A DNA stretch of 64,000 bases from an uncultured Alistipes sp. (GCA_947573795.1 CANPHE010000002.1:49019-113018); one strand, 5' to 3'. Positions 8,767 to 17,598 are shown, counted from the stretch's first letter. The notes: a model not told the origin generated them from the sequence alone. Made by a program: numbers and translations.

Positions 8767-9765
8767 ATGAGCGAAGTCATCAACATCAAGGAACTCGGCG
8801 AACGCATCGAACGCGAATCGATCTTCGTCGATACGCTGCGCACGGAAATGGGCAAGGTCATCGTCGGCCAGTCGCACCTGGTCGACACGCTGCTGATCGG
8901 CCTGCTGTCCAACGGCCACATCCTGCTGGAAGGCGTGCCGGGACTGGCCAAGACGCTGGCCATCACGACGCTGGCCAAAGCCGTAGACGCCGGATTCTCG
9001 CGCATCCAGTTCACCCCCGACCTGCTGCCCGCCGACTTGATCGGTACGCTGATCTACTCGCAGAAAAACGAGGATTTCATCGTCAAGAAGGGCCCTGTTT
9101 TCGCCAACTTCGTGCTGGCCGACGAGATCAACCGTTCGCCGGCCAAGGTACAGTCGGCGCTGCTCGAAGCCATGCAGGAGCGCCAGGTAACCATCGGTGA
9201 CTGCACCTACCCGCTGCCGCAGCCGTTCCTCGTGCTCGCCACGCAGAACCCCCTGGAGCAGGAGGGTACCTATCCGCTGCCCGAAGCGCAGGTCGACCGT
9301 TTCATGCTCAAGGCCAAGATCACCTATCCCAAGAAACAGGAGGAGCGCGATATCGTGCGCATGAACCTTTCGGGTGCCGGAATGCCGCAGGTCAACAAGG
9401 TCATTTCGCCCGAAGATATCGTGAAGGCCCGCAAGGTGGTCGAGGATGTCTACATGGACGAGAAGATCGAGAAATACATCATCGACATCATCTTCGCCAC
9501 GCGCGAACCGGCCGAGTACAACCTCCAGCGGCTGCAGTCGCTCATCTCGTACGGCGGATCGCCCCGTGCGTCGATTTCGCTGGCCAAGGCGGCCCGCGCC
9601 TACGCCTTCATCCGCCGCCGCGGCTACGTGATCCCCGAGGACGTGCGCGCGGTGTGCCACGACGTGCTGCGCCACCGCATCGGCCTCACGTACGAAGCCG
9701 AGGCCGAGAACATCTCGACCGAGGAGATCATCACCGACATCCTGAACAACGTAATCGTACCCTGA
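8767..9765 (+). CDS. MoxR-type AAA+ ATPase
   Basis: 332 residues. Walker A is GVPGLAKT, Walker B is FVLADEINR, with the sensor region ATQNPLEQEGTYPLPEAQ; these define the MoxR subfamily. MoxR ATPases act as chaperones that assemble or activate von Willebrand A-domain proteins. Here it leads a cluster with a DUF58 protein and the BatA and BatB VWA proteins, the standard Bacteroidota Bat arrangement linked to oxidative stress and aerotolerance. The next gene starts 2 nt after its stop. Confidence 0.95.
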   Translation: MSEVINIKELGERIERESIFVDTLRTEMGKVIVGQSHLVDTLLIGLLSNGHILLEGVPGLAKTLAITTLAKAVDAGFSRIQFTPDLLPADLIGTLIYSQKNEDFIVKKGPVFANFVLADEINRSPAKVQSALLEAMQERQVTIGDCTYPLPQPFLVLATQNPLEQEGTYPLPEAQVDRFMLKAKITYPKKQEERDIVRMNLSGAGMPQVNKVISPEDIVKARKVVEDVYMDEKIEKYIIDIIFATREPAEYNLQRLQSLISYGGSPRASISLAKAARAYAFIRRRGYVIPEDVRAVCHDVLRHRIGLTYEAEAENISTEEIITDILNNVIVP

Positions 9766-9767
9766 CG

Positions 9768-10652
9768 ATGCACGAAACCGAGAACGATATTCTGAAACGC
9801 GTCCGCAAGATCGAGATCAAGACCCGCGGTCTTTCCAACGAGATTTTCGCCGGAAAGTACCACACGGCCTTCCGCGGCAGGGGCATGTCGTTTTCCGAGG
9901 TGCGCGAATACCGCGCCGGAGACGACGTGCGCGATATCGACTGGAATGTCACGGCGCGGTCGCGCAAACCCCACATCAAGGTTTACGAGGAGGAACGAGA
10001 GCTGACGATGATGCTCGTCGTGGATGTCTCCGGGTCGCGGCTGTTCGGTACGACGGAGTATCTCAAACAGAACGTCATTACGGAGATCGCCGCCGTGCTG
10101 GCATTCTCCGCCGCGCAGAACAACGACAAGGTGGGCTGCATCCTCTTTTCGGACCGGATCGAGAAGTTCATCCCCCCGAAGAAGGGGCGCAGCCATATCC
10201 TGACGATCATCCGCGAATTGATCGGATTCCGCCCCCAGTCGGTCGGCACGTCGCTGGCCGAACCGGTGCGGTTTCTGACGAACGTCAACAAGAAACGGTG
10301 CACGACCTTCATCCTGTCGGACTTCATGGATTCGTCGTCCGACCAGCGTGCGCTGGACGACGCGCTGAAGATCGCCCGGGGCAAACACGACCTGGTAGGT
10401 ATCCGCATCTACGATCCCCGCGAGACGGAGCTTCCCGACGTGGGTATCGTCGAGTTGCAGGACGCCGAGACGGGCCGCAAGGTCTGGGTCGACACCTCCT
10501 CGCGCGCCGTACGCGAACACTATGCCCGCTCGTGGGAGGAGCGCAGCACCCGGATCGACGCCACGCTCAAACACAACCGGGTCGACACGGCGATGATCCC
10601 CACCGACGGGGATTACGTCACCGAACTCATTAAACTCTTCAAACAGCGATGA
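9768..10652 (+). CDS. DUF58 domain protein (VWA-like)
   Basis: 294 residues from ATG 9768. The DUF58 core is SFSEVREYRAGDDVRDIDWNVTAR, followed by a VWA-like domain beginning MMLVVDVSGS (a partial MIDAS, DxSxS) and FILSDFMDSS. DUF58 proteins always accompany MoxR and are presumed partners of it. There is no signal peptide or membrane helix, so it is cytoplasmic. Its end overlaps the next gene by 4 nt (ATGA), so translation is probably coupled. Confidence 0.93.
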   Translation: MHETENDILKRVRKIEIKTRGLSNEIFAGKYHTAFRGRGMSFSEVREYRAGDDVRDIDWNVTARSRKPHIKVYEEERELTMMLVVDVSGSRLFGTTEYLKQNVITEIAAVLAFSAAQNNDKVGCILFSDRIEKFIPPKKGRSHILTIIRELIGFRPQSVGTSLAEPVRFLTNVNKKRCTTFILSDFMDSSSDQRALDDALKIARGKHDLVGIRIYDPRETELPDVGIVELQDAETGRKVWVDTSSRAVREHYARSWEERSTRIDATLKHNRVDTAMIPTDGDYVTELIKLFKQR

Positions 10653-11611
10653 GCAGATATTCCGCAATAGCCGCAGCGCTGCTCTGCACGGCGGCCGTAC
10701 CTGCTGCGGCGCAGACCCCGACCGTCACGGCCCGCATCGAACCCGACAGCATCGGCATCGGCGACCGCTTCGACTACGTGATCGACGTGGAGAAGGATAT
10801 GGTGCAGGTGGTGCAGTTTCCGGAGTTCGAACCCGCGAAGGAGGGCGATATCGAACTGGTCCGGAGTTTCCCGACCGACACGCTCGAACGCGACGGACGC
10901 CGTCTGAAGCTGCGCAAGCGCTACCGCCTGGCCGCCTTCCAAGAGGGCCGCTACAACCTGGGACGCGCCGAGGTGCTCTATGCCGACAAGAACATCGTCG
11001 ACACGCTCCGCGCGGCCGATTCGCTGCTCTTGGAGGTGACGACCTTCCAGATCGATTCGACCTCGCAGTCGATCTACGACCTCAAACCGCAGAAGACCCT
11101 GCCGTTCCGCTTCGCCGAGATCCGAGGTTACGTCTCCTATGCCGTCCTGGCCCTCGCGCTGCTCGCCGCAGCCATCGCGGCCCTGGCATACTGGCTCGGC
11201 CGCCGCGGCAAGAGTCTGGGCGATCTTTTCAAGACACCGCCGCCCCTGCCGCCCCACGTCGCGGCGATCCAGGCACTCGAAGCCCTGCACCACCAGAAGT
11301 TGTGGCAGAACGAGAAGTACAAACAATACTACTCCGGCCTGACGGATATCCTGCGCACCTACATCGACGGCCGTTGGGGCGTCGGTGCCATGGAGATGAC
11401 CTCCGACGAGATCATTGCGGCGATGCGCGGCATCGAACTGCCGGACAAGGCCCGCATGGACCTCACGTCGATCCTGCGCGACGGCGACCTGGTGAAATTC
11501 GCCAAGGCGACGCCCGATGCCGAACAGAACGAGGCCGACTACCTGAAGGCCTACTACTTCGTCGAGGAGACCAAGCCCGTCGAAGTCGAACAACTCGAAA
11601 AAGAGGCATAA
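10649..11611 (+). CDS. Bat-cluster membrane protein with periplasmic beta domain
   Basis: 320 residues. Signal peptide at 1-22 (CTAAVPAAAQ), a beta-rich periplasmic part to about 160, a membrane helix at about 166-188 (YAVLALALLAAAIAALAYWL), and a cytoplasmic tail with LPPHVAAIQALEAL and an all-helical region. This layout matches the unnamed protein that follows DUF58 in Bacteroidota Bat operons, sometimes annotated as BatD-like. It is far shorter than a full BatD. Probable role: membrane anchor for the MoxR/VWA complex, by context only. Confidence 0.75.
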   Translation: MSRYSAIAAALLCTAAVPAAAQTPTVTARIEPDSIGIGDRFDYVIDVEKDMVQVVQFPEFEPAKEGDIELVRSFPTDTLERDGRRLKLRKRYRLAAFQEGRYNLGRAEVLYADKNIVDTLRAADSLLLEVTTFQIDSTSQSIYDLKPQKTLPFRFAEIRGYVSYAVLALALLAAAIAALAYWLGRRGKSLGDLFKTPPPLPPHVAAIQALEALHHQKLWQNEKYKQYYSGLTDILRTYIDGRWGVGAMEMTSDEIIAAMRGIELPDKARMDLTSILRDGDLVKFAKATPDAEQNEADYLKAYYFVEETKPVEVEQLEKEA

Positions 11612-11634
11612 CCCTGCAATCAAGAACTTACGAG

Positions 11635-12390
11635 ATGCGCAAACTGTTATATATATGTTTGTTGCTGACCGCGGTCGATGCCGCGGCGCAGCGGATGCCC
11701 GAACGGAGCCAGGTGCGCAAAGGCAACCGGCAATACGACAAGGGCCACTACGAAACGGCTATCGACCGCTACACGCATGCCCTGGAGCTGGCCCCGGGAA
11801 GTTTCGAAGCGACCTACGACCTGGGAAACGCCCTCTACAAAGCCGAACGGTTCGAAAACGCCGAGCAAACCATGCAGCAGGCTGCGGCCGACTCGCTCCG
11901 CACGGACGACGAACGCGCCGAAGCCTTCTACAACCTCGGGAACGCCCAGTTCAAGCAACAGAAATATCGCGAGGCGTTGGAGAGCTACAAGAACTCGCTG
12001 CGGCTCAACCCCTCGGACATGGAGGCCAAGTACAACTACGCCTACACCAAACGCCTGCTCGACGACCAAAACCAGGACGGCGGCGGGGGCAACGACGATC
12101 GACAGCAGAACCAAGACCAGAAGCAACAGCAGAACGGCGACCAGCAGCAGGATCGGCAGGACCGGAACGGGGATTCGAAGAACGACCCGCAGAACGGCGA
12201 TCCGCAGCAAGACCAGCAGAATCCTCAGGAGGACAAGCAGGATCAGGGGCAGCCGCAAGAGGTTCCGGCCGGTATCTCGGAGCAGGAACAGCAGCAGATG
12301 CTCGACGCCATCCAGGCCCAGGAGGACAAGACCCAGGAAAAACTCAAGGAGAAACAGGGTGTGGTCGTACGCGGGCGGAAAAACTGGTGA
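11635..12390 (+). CDS. batC: BatC-like tetratricopeptide-repeat protein
   Basis: 251 residues from ATG 11635. Signal peptide (LYICLLLTAVDAAAQ), then about three TPR units between residues 20 and 140 (KGNRQYDKGHYETAIDRYTHALELAP; FYNLGNAQFKQQKYREALESYKNSL), then a low-complexity stretch rich in Gln, Asp and Asn from about 142 to 205, and a charged C-terminus. BatC proteins in Bacteroidota have this TPR-plus-polar-tail build. The usual order is batA-batB-batC, but here batC precedes batA, separated by 352 nt that include a small TIR element. Confidence 0.8.
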   Translation: MRKLLYICLLLTAVDAAAQRMPERSQVRKGNRQYDKGHYETAIDRYTHALELAPGSFEATYDLGNALYKAERFENAEQTMQQAAADSLRTDDERAEAFYNLGNAQFKQQKYREALESYKNSLRLNPSDMEAKYNYAYTKRLLDDQNQDGGGGNDDRQQNQDQKQQQNGDQQQDRQDRNGDSKNDPQNGDPQQDQQNPQEDKQDQGQPQEVPAGISEQEQQQMLDAIQAQEDKTQEKLKEKQGVVVRGRKNW

Positions 12391-12451
12391 TATTCTATGG
12401 AAATCGACAACACACATGTCGCAAGACGGAGCTTTGCCATCTCCGGCGGCT

Positions 12452-12492
12452 CGCACTTCCGGCGCGACCGATCTGGCCACCGAAGATGATCC
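12452..12492. repeat. Family B side motif
   Basis: GCTCGCACT, GCGCGACCG and CCGAAGATGAT in the same order and spacing as at about 4913-4954. It lies between batC and the TIR element. Confidence 0.55.
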
Positions 12493-12525
12493 GGCATTGT
12501 AATGACAACGAAAAATAATTTTTAA

Positions 12526-12721
12526 GGCAACTCATACAATTCTACACTAAGCTGGATTTAAAGCCCAATAACTTTACGGGGTGCACCCAAAGCCCCTCCC
12601 TCGGGAGAGGTTTGGGATGGGGTCGGATTTATAAACGCAGCCAGAGGCCGCGAGACAACGACAGTCCCAAGTGTACCGACGTTCGAAGAACCTGTGAGGT
12701 GGGAAATCGTATATAGTTACC
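12526..12721. mobile_element. TIR element E1 (196 bp) with exact 8-bp target duplication
   Basis: Left end GGCAACTCATACAATTC; the right end read on the other strand is GGTAACTATATACGATTT. ATTTTTAA flanks both sides (12518-12525 and 12722-12729), a target-site duplication. The interior contains the family core GGTCGGATTTATAAACGCAGCC...GGC.GCGAGAC, which is shared with 23615-23809 and 61261-61455. There is no coding capacity, so it would need a transposase from elsewhere. It sits 13 nt before the batA start, so batA translation begins just outside it. Confidence 0.8.
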
Positions 12722-12742
12722 ATTTTTAATTCTTAATTAGGT

Positions 12743-13732
12743 ATGCACTTCGCTTCTCCATATTATCTTTGGCTGCTCGTGCTGCTGATCCCGATGATCG
12801 GCTACTACGTGTGGCGATCGTTGCAGGGCGGTGCGGCCATCCGCATTTCGACCGTCGAGGGGGTAACCGGCGCTCCGCGGAGCATCCGCTATTACCTGCG
12901 TCACCTCCCCTTCGTGCTGCGCGCCGCGGCATTCGCACTGCTCGTCGTAGCGCTCGCACGACCGCAGGATGTCGAACAGCACGCCCACACCGAGACCGAG
13001 GGCATCGATATCGTGCTCTCGATCGACGTCTCGGCCTCGATGCTCGCCCGCGACTTCGAACCCGACCGCATCACGGCGGCCAAACAGGTCGCGGCCTCGT
13101 TCATCGCCGATCGCTACGGCGACCGCATCGGACTGGTCGTCTTCGGCGCCGAAGCCTTCACGCAGAGCCCCCTGACAACCGACCAAAGCACGCTCCAGAC
13201 ATTGCTGGCACGCATCCGCAGCGGCCTGATCGACGACAGCGGCACGGCCATCGGCAACGGACTGGCCACGGCGATCAACCGCCTGCGCGAGAGCGAAGCC
13301 AAATCGAAGGTCGTAATCCTGCTGACCGACGGCGTGAACAACCGGGGACAGATCACCCCCATGACCGCCGCCGAAATCGCCAAGGCGCAGGGTATCCGCG
13401 TCTACACGATCGGTGTCGGCACGGAGGGTATGGCGCCTTACCCCGCCGTCGATATGTTCGGGCAGATGACCTTCGTCAACCAGAAGGTCGAGATCGACGA
13501 AAAGACCCTCACGGCGATGGCCGAACTGACGGGCGGCAAATATTTCCGCGCAACGGACAATGCCAAGCTCAAGGCGATCTACGACGAGATCAACACCCTG
13601 GAAAAGAGCAAGGTCGAAGTCTCGGAGCACATCACCTACGACGAACGTTTCCTCGCGTGGCTGCTGGCCGCCCTGGGGCTGCTCGTCGCGGAATTCCTGC
13701 TCGCGCGGCTGGTGCTCCAGCAGATTCCGTAG
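12743..13732 (+). CDS. batA: BatA, membrane-anchored VWA protein
   Basis: 329 residues. Two membrane helices at the N-terminus (about 8-22 and 55-75), a VWA domain with the MIDAS motif DVSASMLARD (about residues 93-102), LLTDGVNNRG as the later metal-site region, and a final helix at about 305-325. The N-terminal pattern FASPYYLWLLVLLIP is diagnostic of BatA/BatB. The protein lies in the inner membrane with its VWA domain in the periplasm. It probably acts with BatB and MoxR. Confidence 0.93.
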   Translation: MHFASPYYLWLLVLLIPMIGYYVWRSLQGGAAIRISTVEGVTGAPRSIRYYLRHLPFVLRAAAFALLVVALARPQDVEQHAHTETEGIDIVLSIDVSASMLARDFEPDRITAAKQVAASFIADRYGDRIGLVVFGAEAFTQSPLTTDQSTLQTLLARIRSGLIDDSGTAIGNGLATAINRLRESEAKSKVVILLTDGVNNRGQITPMTAAEIAKAQGIRVYTIGVGTEGMAPYPAVDMFGQMTFVNQKVEIDEKTLTAMAELTGGKYFRATDNAKLKAIYDEINTLEKSKVEVSEHITYDERFLAWLLAALGLLVAEFLLARLVLQQIP

Positions 13733-13851
13733 CGGAGAAGGCCTTCACGCCGCAATGATATCCTATCACTATTCGGCGGGCACGGTCGTGTCCGCAATGC
13801 CCCGGCGGGACGAACGGTGACAATACGATCCGCCGGGAAGAAGAAAAAGCT

Positions 13852-14898
13852 ATGTTCCGTTTCGCAAATCCGCAATACCTCTGGCTGCTGGCGCTCATTC
13901 CCGCCATGGCGCTCCTTTTCGCACTGGCAGCCCGCAGCCGCATGCGTCGTCTGGCCCGTTTCGGGCGTCCGTCGACCCTCGCCGAGTTGATGCCCGAAGT
14001 GGCACGAGGACGTATCGTCCTGAAATTCGTTGTGTTCTGCACGGCCATCATGTTGTTGGTCTTCGCAGCGGCTCGCCCGCAGTTCGGGTCCAAACTCCGC
14101 GAGGAGAAGGCGCAGGGCATCGAAATGTTGCTCGTCGTCGATGTCTCGAACTCGATGCTGGCCGAGGATTTCGAGCCCAACCGTCTCGAACGCACCAAAT
14201 ACGCCATCAACAAGCTCTTCGACGGGCTGAAGCAGGATCGCGTGGGGCTGGTCGTCTTCGCCGGAGAGCCCAAGGTGCAGCTCCCCATCACCACCGACTA
14301 CCGCATGGCCAAGGCCTTCGCGCGACGGATCGACCCGTCGCTGGTCTCGGTGCAGGGCACGGCCGTGGGCAAGGCGCTCGAACAATCGCTGCTGGCCTTC
14401 TCGGAGAGCGGCGACGACCGACACGGCCGGGCCGTGATCCTGATTACCGACGGTGAGAACCACGACGACGATGCGCTGGCCGTGGCGAAACGAGCCGCAG
14501 AATTGGGTATCCGCATCTACACCATCGGTATCGGCACGCCGGAAGGGGCACCGATCCGCATCGACGGCGAATTCATCCGGGACGAACAGGGCGAAATGGT
14601 CGTCTCGAAACTCAACGAGGAGATGCTCGTGCAGATCGCCGATCTGACGGGCGGCGCCTATGTCCGCGCCACGAAGCAGGATATCGGTCTGGACGAAATC
14701 GTCCGCAGCATCAACGCCCTGGAGCAGGCGGAACTTTCGACCACGCGTTTCGAGGAGTTCGACGAACAGTACCAATACCTCGTCCTGGCCGCGCTCGTGC
14801 TGCTGCTGATCGAATTGCTGCTGCTGGACCGCCGCAATCCGCTGCTGGCACACCTCAATATCTTCCGCGAAAAGCGGGAGGAGAGCCCCCGCGTTTGA
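13852..14898 (+). CDS. batB: BatB, membrane-anchored VWA protein
   Basis: 348 residues and paralogous to BatA: FANPQYLWLLALIP start, helices near 8-24 and 58-75, MIDAS DVSNSMLAEDFEPNRLER, LITDGENHDDD, and a C-terminal helix (YLVLAALVLLLIELLLL). The 119 nt from batA hold no clear promoter or gene. No full-length batD or batE follows; the cluster ends here at a bidirectional hairpin. Confidence 0.92.
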   Translation: MFRFANPQYLWLLALIPAMALLFALAARSRMRRLARFGRPSTLAELMPEVARGRIVLKFVVFCTAIMLLVFAAARPQFGSKLREEKAQGIEMLLVVDVSNSMLAEDFEPNRLERTKYAINKLFDGLKQDRVGLVVFAGEPKVQLPITTDYRMAKAFARRIDPSLVSVQGTAVGKALEQSLLAFSESGDDRHGRAVILITDGENHDDDALAVAKRAAELGIRIYTIGIGTPEGAPIRIDGEFIRDEQGEMVVSKLNEEMLVQIADLTGGAYVRATKQDIGLDEIVRSINALEQAELSTTRFEEFDEQYQYLVLAALVLLLIELLLLDRRNPLLAHLNIFREKREESPRV

Positions 14899-14927
14899 GC
14901 CGCACCGAAAGTGCGCACCGAAAAGAG

Positions 14928-14962
14928 AAAAGGTGAAAAGTCGAATGTACTTTTCACCTTTT
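14928..14962. terminator. Bidirectional terminator between batB and the LRR gene
   Basis: AAAAGGTGAAAAGT (14928-14941) pairs perfectly with ACTTTTCACCTTTT (14949-14962), with A/T runs at both ends, so it can stop transcription from either side. The remaining 119 nt up to the convergent stop show nothing else. Confidence 0.85.
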
Positions 14963-15081
14963 TCCTTTAAAAGGGACCCGCCGCCGAGCCGTTGTCGGAT
15001 ATCACGGTCTCTTGCGTCGGGTCCGCAGCCGGAAGAGGCGCTTCCGAGGTTTTCAGCAAGTATTACAATGCAATATTGTAT

Positions 15082-17055
15082 TTATTCAAAATTATATCCG
15101 ATGATTCGGGAGGCATAGCTACTCCAATAGCTTGCTGTTTTATAAGCATCGACCGAAGCCGTCGGGACATAGATTCTTGCATCTGAATTTATATTGTAAA
15201 ACACGTCGCTCCCTACTGTCGGCGGATCAATCGGTTCGCAATAAATACTCGCCAGGCTGCTGCATCCAGAGAAGGCATAATCTCCGATCGAAGTGACCTT
15301 ATTCGGAATCGTTATACTCGTTAGGCTGCTGCAACTCCTGAAGGTGGACTCTTTGATCGCAGTCACACCGTTGCCAATAGTAACACTCGTCAGGCTACGG
15401 CATTCTTGGAAGGCCCAACCTCCGATCGAAGTCACTCCGTCGGGAATATTAATACTCGTCAGGCTGCGGCATCTAAAGAAGGCAGAATTTTCGATCGAAG
15501 TCACTCCGTCGGGAATCACAATATCCGTCAGGCTGCGGCATCCAAAGAAGGCAGAACTTCCGATCGAAGTTACCCCATCGGGAATTGTATATTCGGTAAG
15601 ATCGGCCGGGGCAAAAGCCAATAAGGTGCCATACTGAATTAGACAACGACAATCCGCCGAAGCATATTTCCCGTAAAAAGCGGATAATTTCGTACAGTCA
15701 TTAAAAGCGCTGCTCCCAATCCAAATAACCTTATTCGGAATCGTTATACTCGTCAGGCTACTACATCCAGAGAAGGCAGAATATCCGATCGAAGTCACCC
15801 CGTCGCCAATAATAACACTCATTAAACTGCTGCATCCATAGAAGGCAACATTTCCAATCCAAGTCACTCTATCGGGAATCACAATACTCGTCAGTCCACT
15901 ACAATTTTGGAAGGCACAATTTTCGATCGAAGTCACCCCATCAGGAATTACAATACTCGTCAGGCTGCTGCAATTCAAGAAACCATGGACATGGTTCAAT
16001 CCAATAAAATATTGCAATTCATCGAAAGTCTTGATCGCTTTCCCCTTAAATAACTCACCGAGCGAAGTTACCGCCGCGGCTTCTTTGTAGGAAAACGCTC
16101 CGTCGCCGTTGGTATCCCAGTTATCCACACAAATCGCTTCGACCAAAGGATCGGCGAAACGGATCGGTTCGTCCGAAGGGTCGCCCGTCTTGACCTCCTC
16201 CATCTCCTCGACCGTCAGTTTGAGGTTGATCTTGTGCTGCGGGTTGAGTTTCCGGCCCGGTTTGGTGGTTTTCAGGCGGATATCCTGATTGCTTTTGCGC
16301 ACGGTGACGTAAACGGTCAGCTCCGCGTCGCTCAAATCTTCGGCATTGAGCACCGCGAACGTGTTTTGATAATCCGCCGTCAAGCTCGCGATCGACGGCG
16401 TGACCGATACGGCATGTTCGGAGGTGGTGAATGTAATCACACCCGTCGTCAGATCGGCCGTATAGTTCCCGGCCAAAGTTTTGCCCTCGGCCGTCTCGAT
16501 CTCGATCTTGCGAACCGAAGCACCGCGGTAGGTTCCCGAGGCCCGCAACTGGAGATTGAGGTAGGCGAACGGATGTCGGAATGTCAATTCCACGGGCGAT
16601 TCGGACGGTACGACCGTCGTCGCGGCCCACATAAAGCTGTTCTTCACGATATCGCCGTTTTGCGTCGTCGCAATCGTACCCGCAACGGCCGACGCCGAGC
16701 GTTGCGCGGCGTTATAGGGATAGTAGGCGTAGAACGTATGTTCGGCCGAGTTGTCGTCGTATTGCAGATCGGTTTGCAGCGCAGCGTGGGCCATGCCGAC
16801 ATACGCGTCGGCGATAGCGGCCTTGTAATTCGCAGCGGCGGCGATCTGGGGCGAGAAGATACCCACGGCGTCGCCCGACTGCCACAGGATCGAGGTGCCG
16901 TCGATCAAGGTACGGGTCTCGTCGGAGCCGTCCGACGCGGCGAAAACGATGCCCGGACCCTGCGGGGCGGGTTGAACGGGTTCGGTAGGATCGTCCGAGC
17001 AGGCGATCGATGCCGCGGCCGACAGCAACGCGGCGAAAAGGATTTTCGTATTCAT
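15082..17055 (-). CDS. Surface lipoprotein: fimbrillin-like domain plus BspA-type leucine-rich repeats
   Basis: 657 residues. Lipoprotein signal ending ASIACSDD (lipidated Cys). Residues about 30-290 resemble Bacteroidota fimbrillin/Mfa-like domains (GDAVGIFSP, YYPYN, LTFRHPFAYLNLQL). A short linker then has DTNGDGAFSYKEAAAV, an EF-hand-like calcium loop (about 315-328). From about 355 there are some ten LRR_5 units of 23 residues (VTSIGDYAFSGCSSLxSI), interrupted once by a YGKYAS...LTEYTIPDG insert. BspA-like proteins mediate adhesion to host or bacterial surfaces. The LRR-coding DNA is visibly more AT-rich than the fimbrillin half and is built from near-identical 69-bp direct repeats, which suggests domain shuffling and repeat-number variation. 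Confidence 0.88.
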   Translation of the reverse strand: MNTKILFAALLSAAASIACSDDPTEPVQPAPQGPGIVFAASDGSDETRTLIDGTSILWQSGDAVGIFSPQIAAAANYKAAIADAYVGMAHAALQTDLQYDDNSAEHTFYAYYPYNAAQRSASAVAGTIATTQNGDIVKNSFMWAATTVVPSESPVELTFRHPFAYLNLQLRASGTYRGASVRKIEIETAEGKTLAGNYTADLTTGVITFTTSEHAVSVTPSIASLTADYQNTFAVLNAEDLSDAELTVYVTVRKSNQDIRLKTTKPGRKLNPQHKINLKLTVEEMEEVKTGDPSDEPIRFADPLVEAICVDNWDTNGDGAFSYKEAAAVTSLGELFKGKAIKTFDELQYFIGLNHVHGFLNCSSLTSIVIPDGVTSIENCAFQNCSGLTSIVIPDRVTWIGNVAFYGCSSLMSVIIGDGVTSIGYSAFSGCSSLTSITIPNKVIWIGSSAFNDCTKLSAFYGKYASADCRCLIQYGTLLAFAPADLTEYTIPDGVTSIGSSAFFGCRSLTDIVIPDGVTSIENSAFFRCRSLTSINIPDGVTSIGGWAFQECRSLTSVTIGNGVTAIKESTFRSCSSLTSITIPNKVTSIGDYAFSGCSSLASIYCEPIDPPTVGSDVFYNINSDARIYVPTASVDAYKTASYWSSYASRIIGYNFE

Positions 17056-17088
17056 AAGTTGTCGTTGTTGGAATTTTTCGCGGAATAA

Positions 17089-17283
17089 TTACCACTCCTC
17101 CTCGTAAAGCCCTCCGGTGTAGAGGTTTTTCGTCGTGTTGTTTTCGTAATCTTCTTCGGTGAGTACACCGCCGTTCAGACCGCCCGATTGGGCGAAGCCG
17201 CGTTCGACGGCGATTTCGAACGACTCTACCCGCGGCGATTCATAAACCGCACGGTGCGGCAAGGCAAAAGATGGGTGTTCCAT
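17089..17283 (-). CDS. Short acidic-tailed protein upstream of the LRR lipoprotein
   Basis: 64 residues starting MEHPSFALPHRAVYESPRVE and containing VESFEIAVERGFAQS, then a Gly/Asn/Glu-rich tail ending GGLYEEEW. Many Bacteroidales, Alistipes included, carry tiny proteins with a Y-x-x-P-x-V-E...E-x-G-F-A-x-S core, usually next to surface-protein genes; no function is established. It has no signal peptide. The 33-nt gap to the LRR gene and the shared strand suggest one transcript. The tail resembles a small exported or processed peptide, but that is a guess. Confidence 0.65.
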   Translation of the reverse strand: MEHPSFALPHRAVYESPRVESFEIAVERGFAQSGGLNGGVLTEEDYENNTTKNLYTGGLYEEEW

Positions 17284-17339
17284 AAGCTATGGATATTCTG
17301 CCGTATCGACCTCTCCTGCGGCGGGTTCGTAAAAAAAGA

Positions 17340-17592
17340 AAGTGTGAGGTCTGATTCTCGTTTATCTAACGGAAGGTTGTAGCAGGACCTATGTAAGAAT
17401 AAACGACGCGATACCCCACACTTGGATAGATATGGAGTATCGAGGTATAGGGATATACCTCGGCCATAGTCTATACAAGAAATGAGTGCTGTTCGTTGTC
17501 CTCTTACATTTGAAAACTGCTACATTTTCCGTTAAGGACAAAAGCGAAAACACTTTAATCAAAATATGTCTGCTCAGGGGAATACCCCCGGG
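17340..17592 (-). ncRNA. Structured RNA, 6S RNA-like candidate
   Basis: Minus strand, about 250 nt. The promoter is TACCTTTG at 17599-17606, so the RNA would start near 17592. It ends at a T run (17339 down to 17330). A rod-like fold is visible: a 5' hairpin (17570-17595); a long closing stem pairing 17517-17536 with 17366-17385 (TAACGGAA and TGTAGCAG blocks); a further stem TGTAAGA/TCTTACA (17392-17398 with 17502-17508); internal loops; and an apical hairpin GAGGTATA/TATACCTC (17442-17449 with 17454-17461). A closing stem, central bulges and a terminal stem are the layout of 6S RNA, the RNA polymerase regulator; the Bacteroidales-1 motif is an alternative. No protein frame fits the region. 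Confidence 0.6.
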
Positions 17593-17598
17593 CAGCTA

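Noticed and set aside
12100..12260. CAG/GAC-rich repeat tract in batC as a possible slippage site
   Set aside because: It encodes the Gln/Asp/Asn-rich tail typical of BatC with mixed codons; no long pure repeat.
15280..15980. Regular direct repeats that could suggest a CRISPR array
   Set aside because: The period is 69 bp with no unique spacers, it stays in frame, and it encodes 23-residue LRR units.
17340..17592. tmRNA or RNase P RNA as identity for the structured RNA
   Set aside because: No tRNA-like end with a TTCGA loop and CCA for tmRNA, and no conserved RNase P core motifs.
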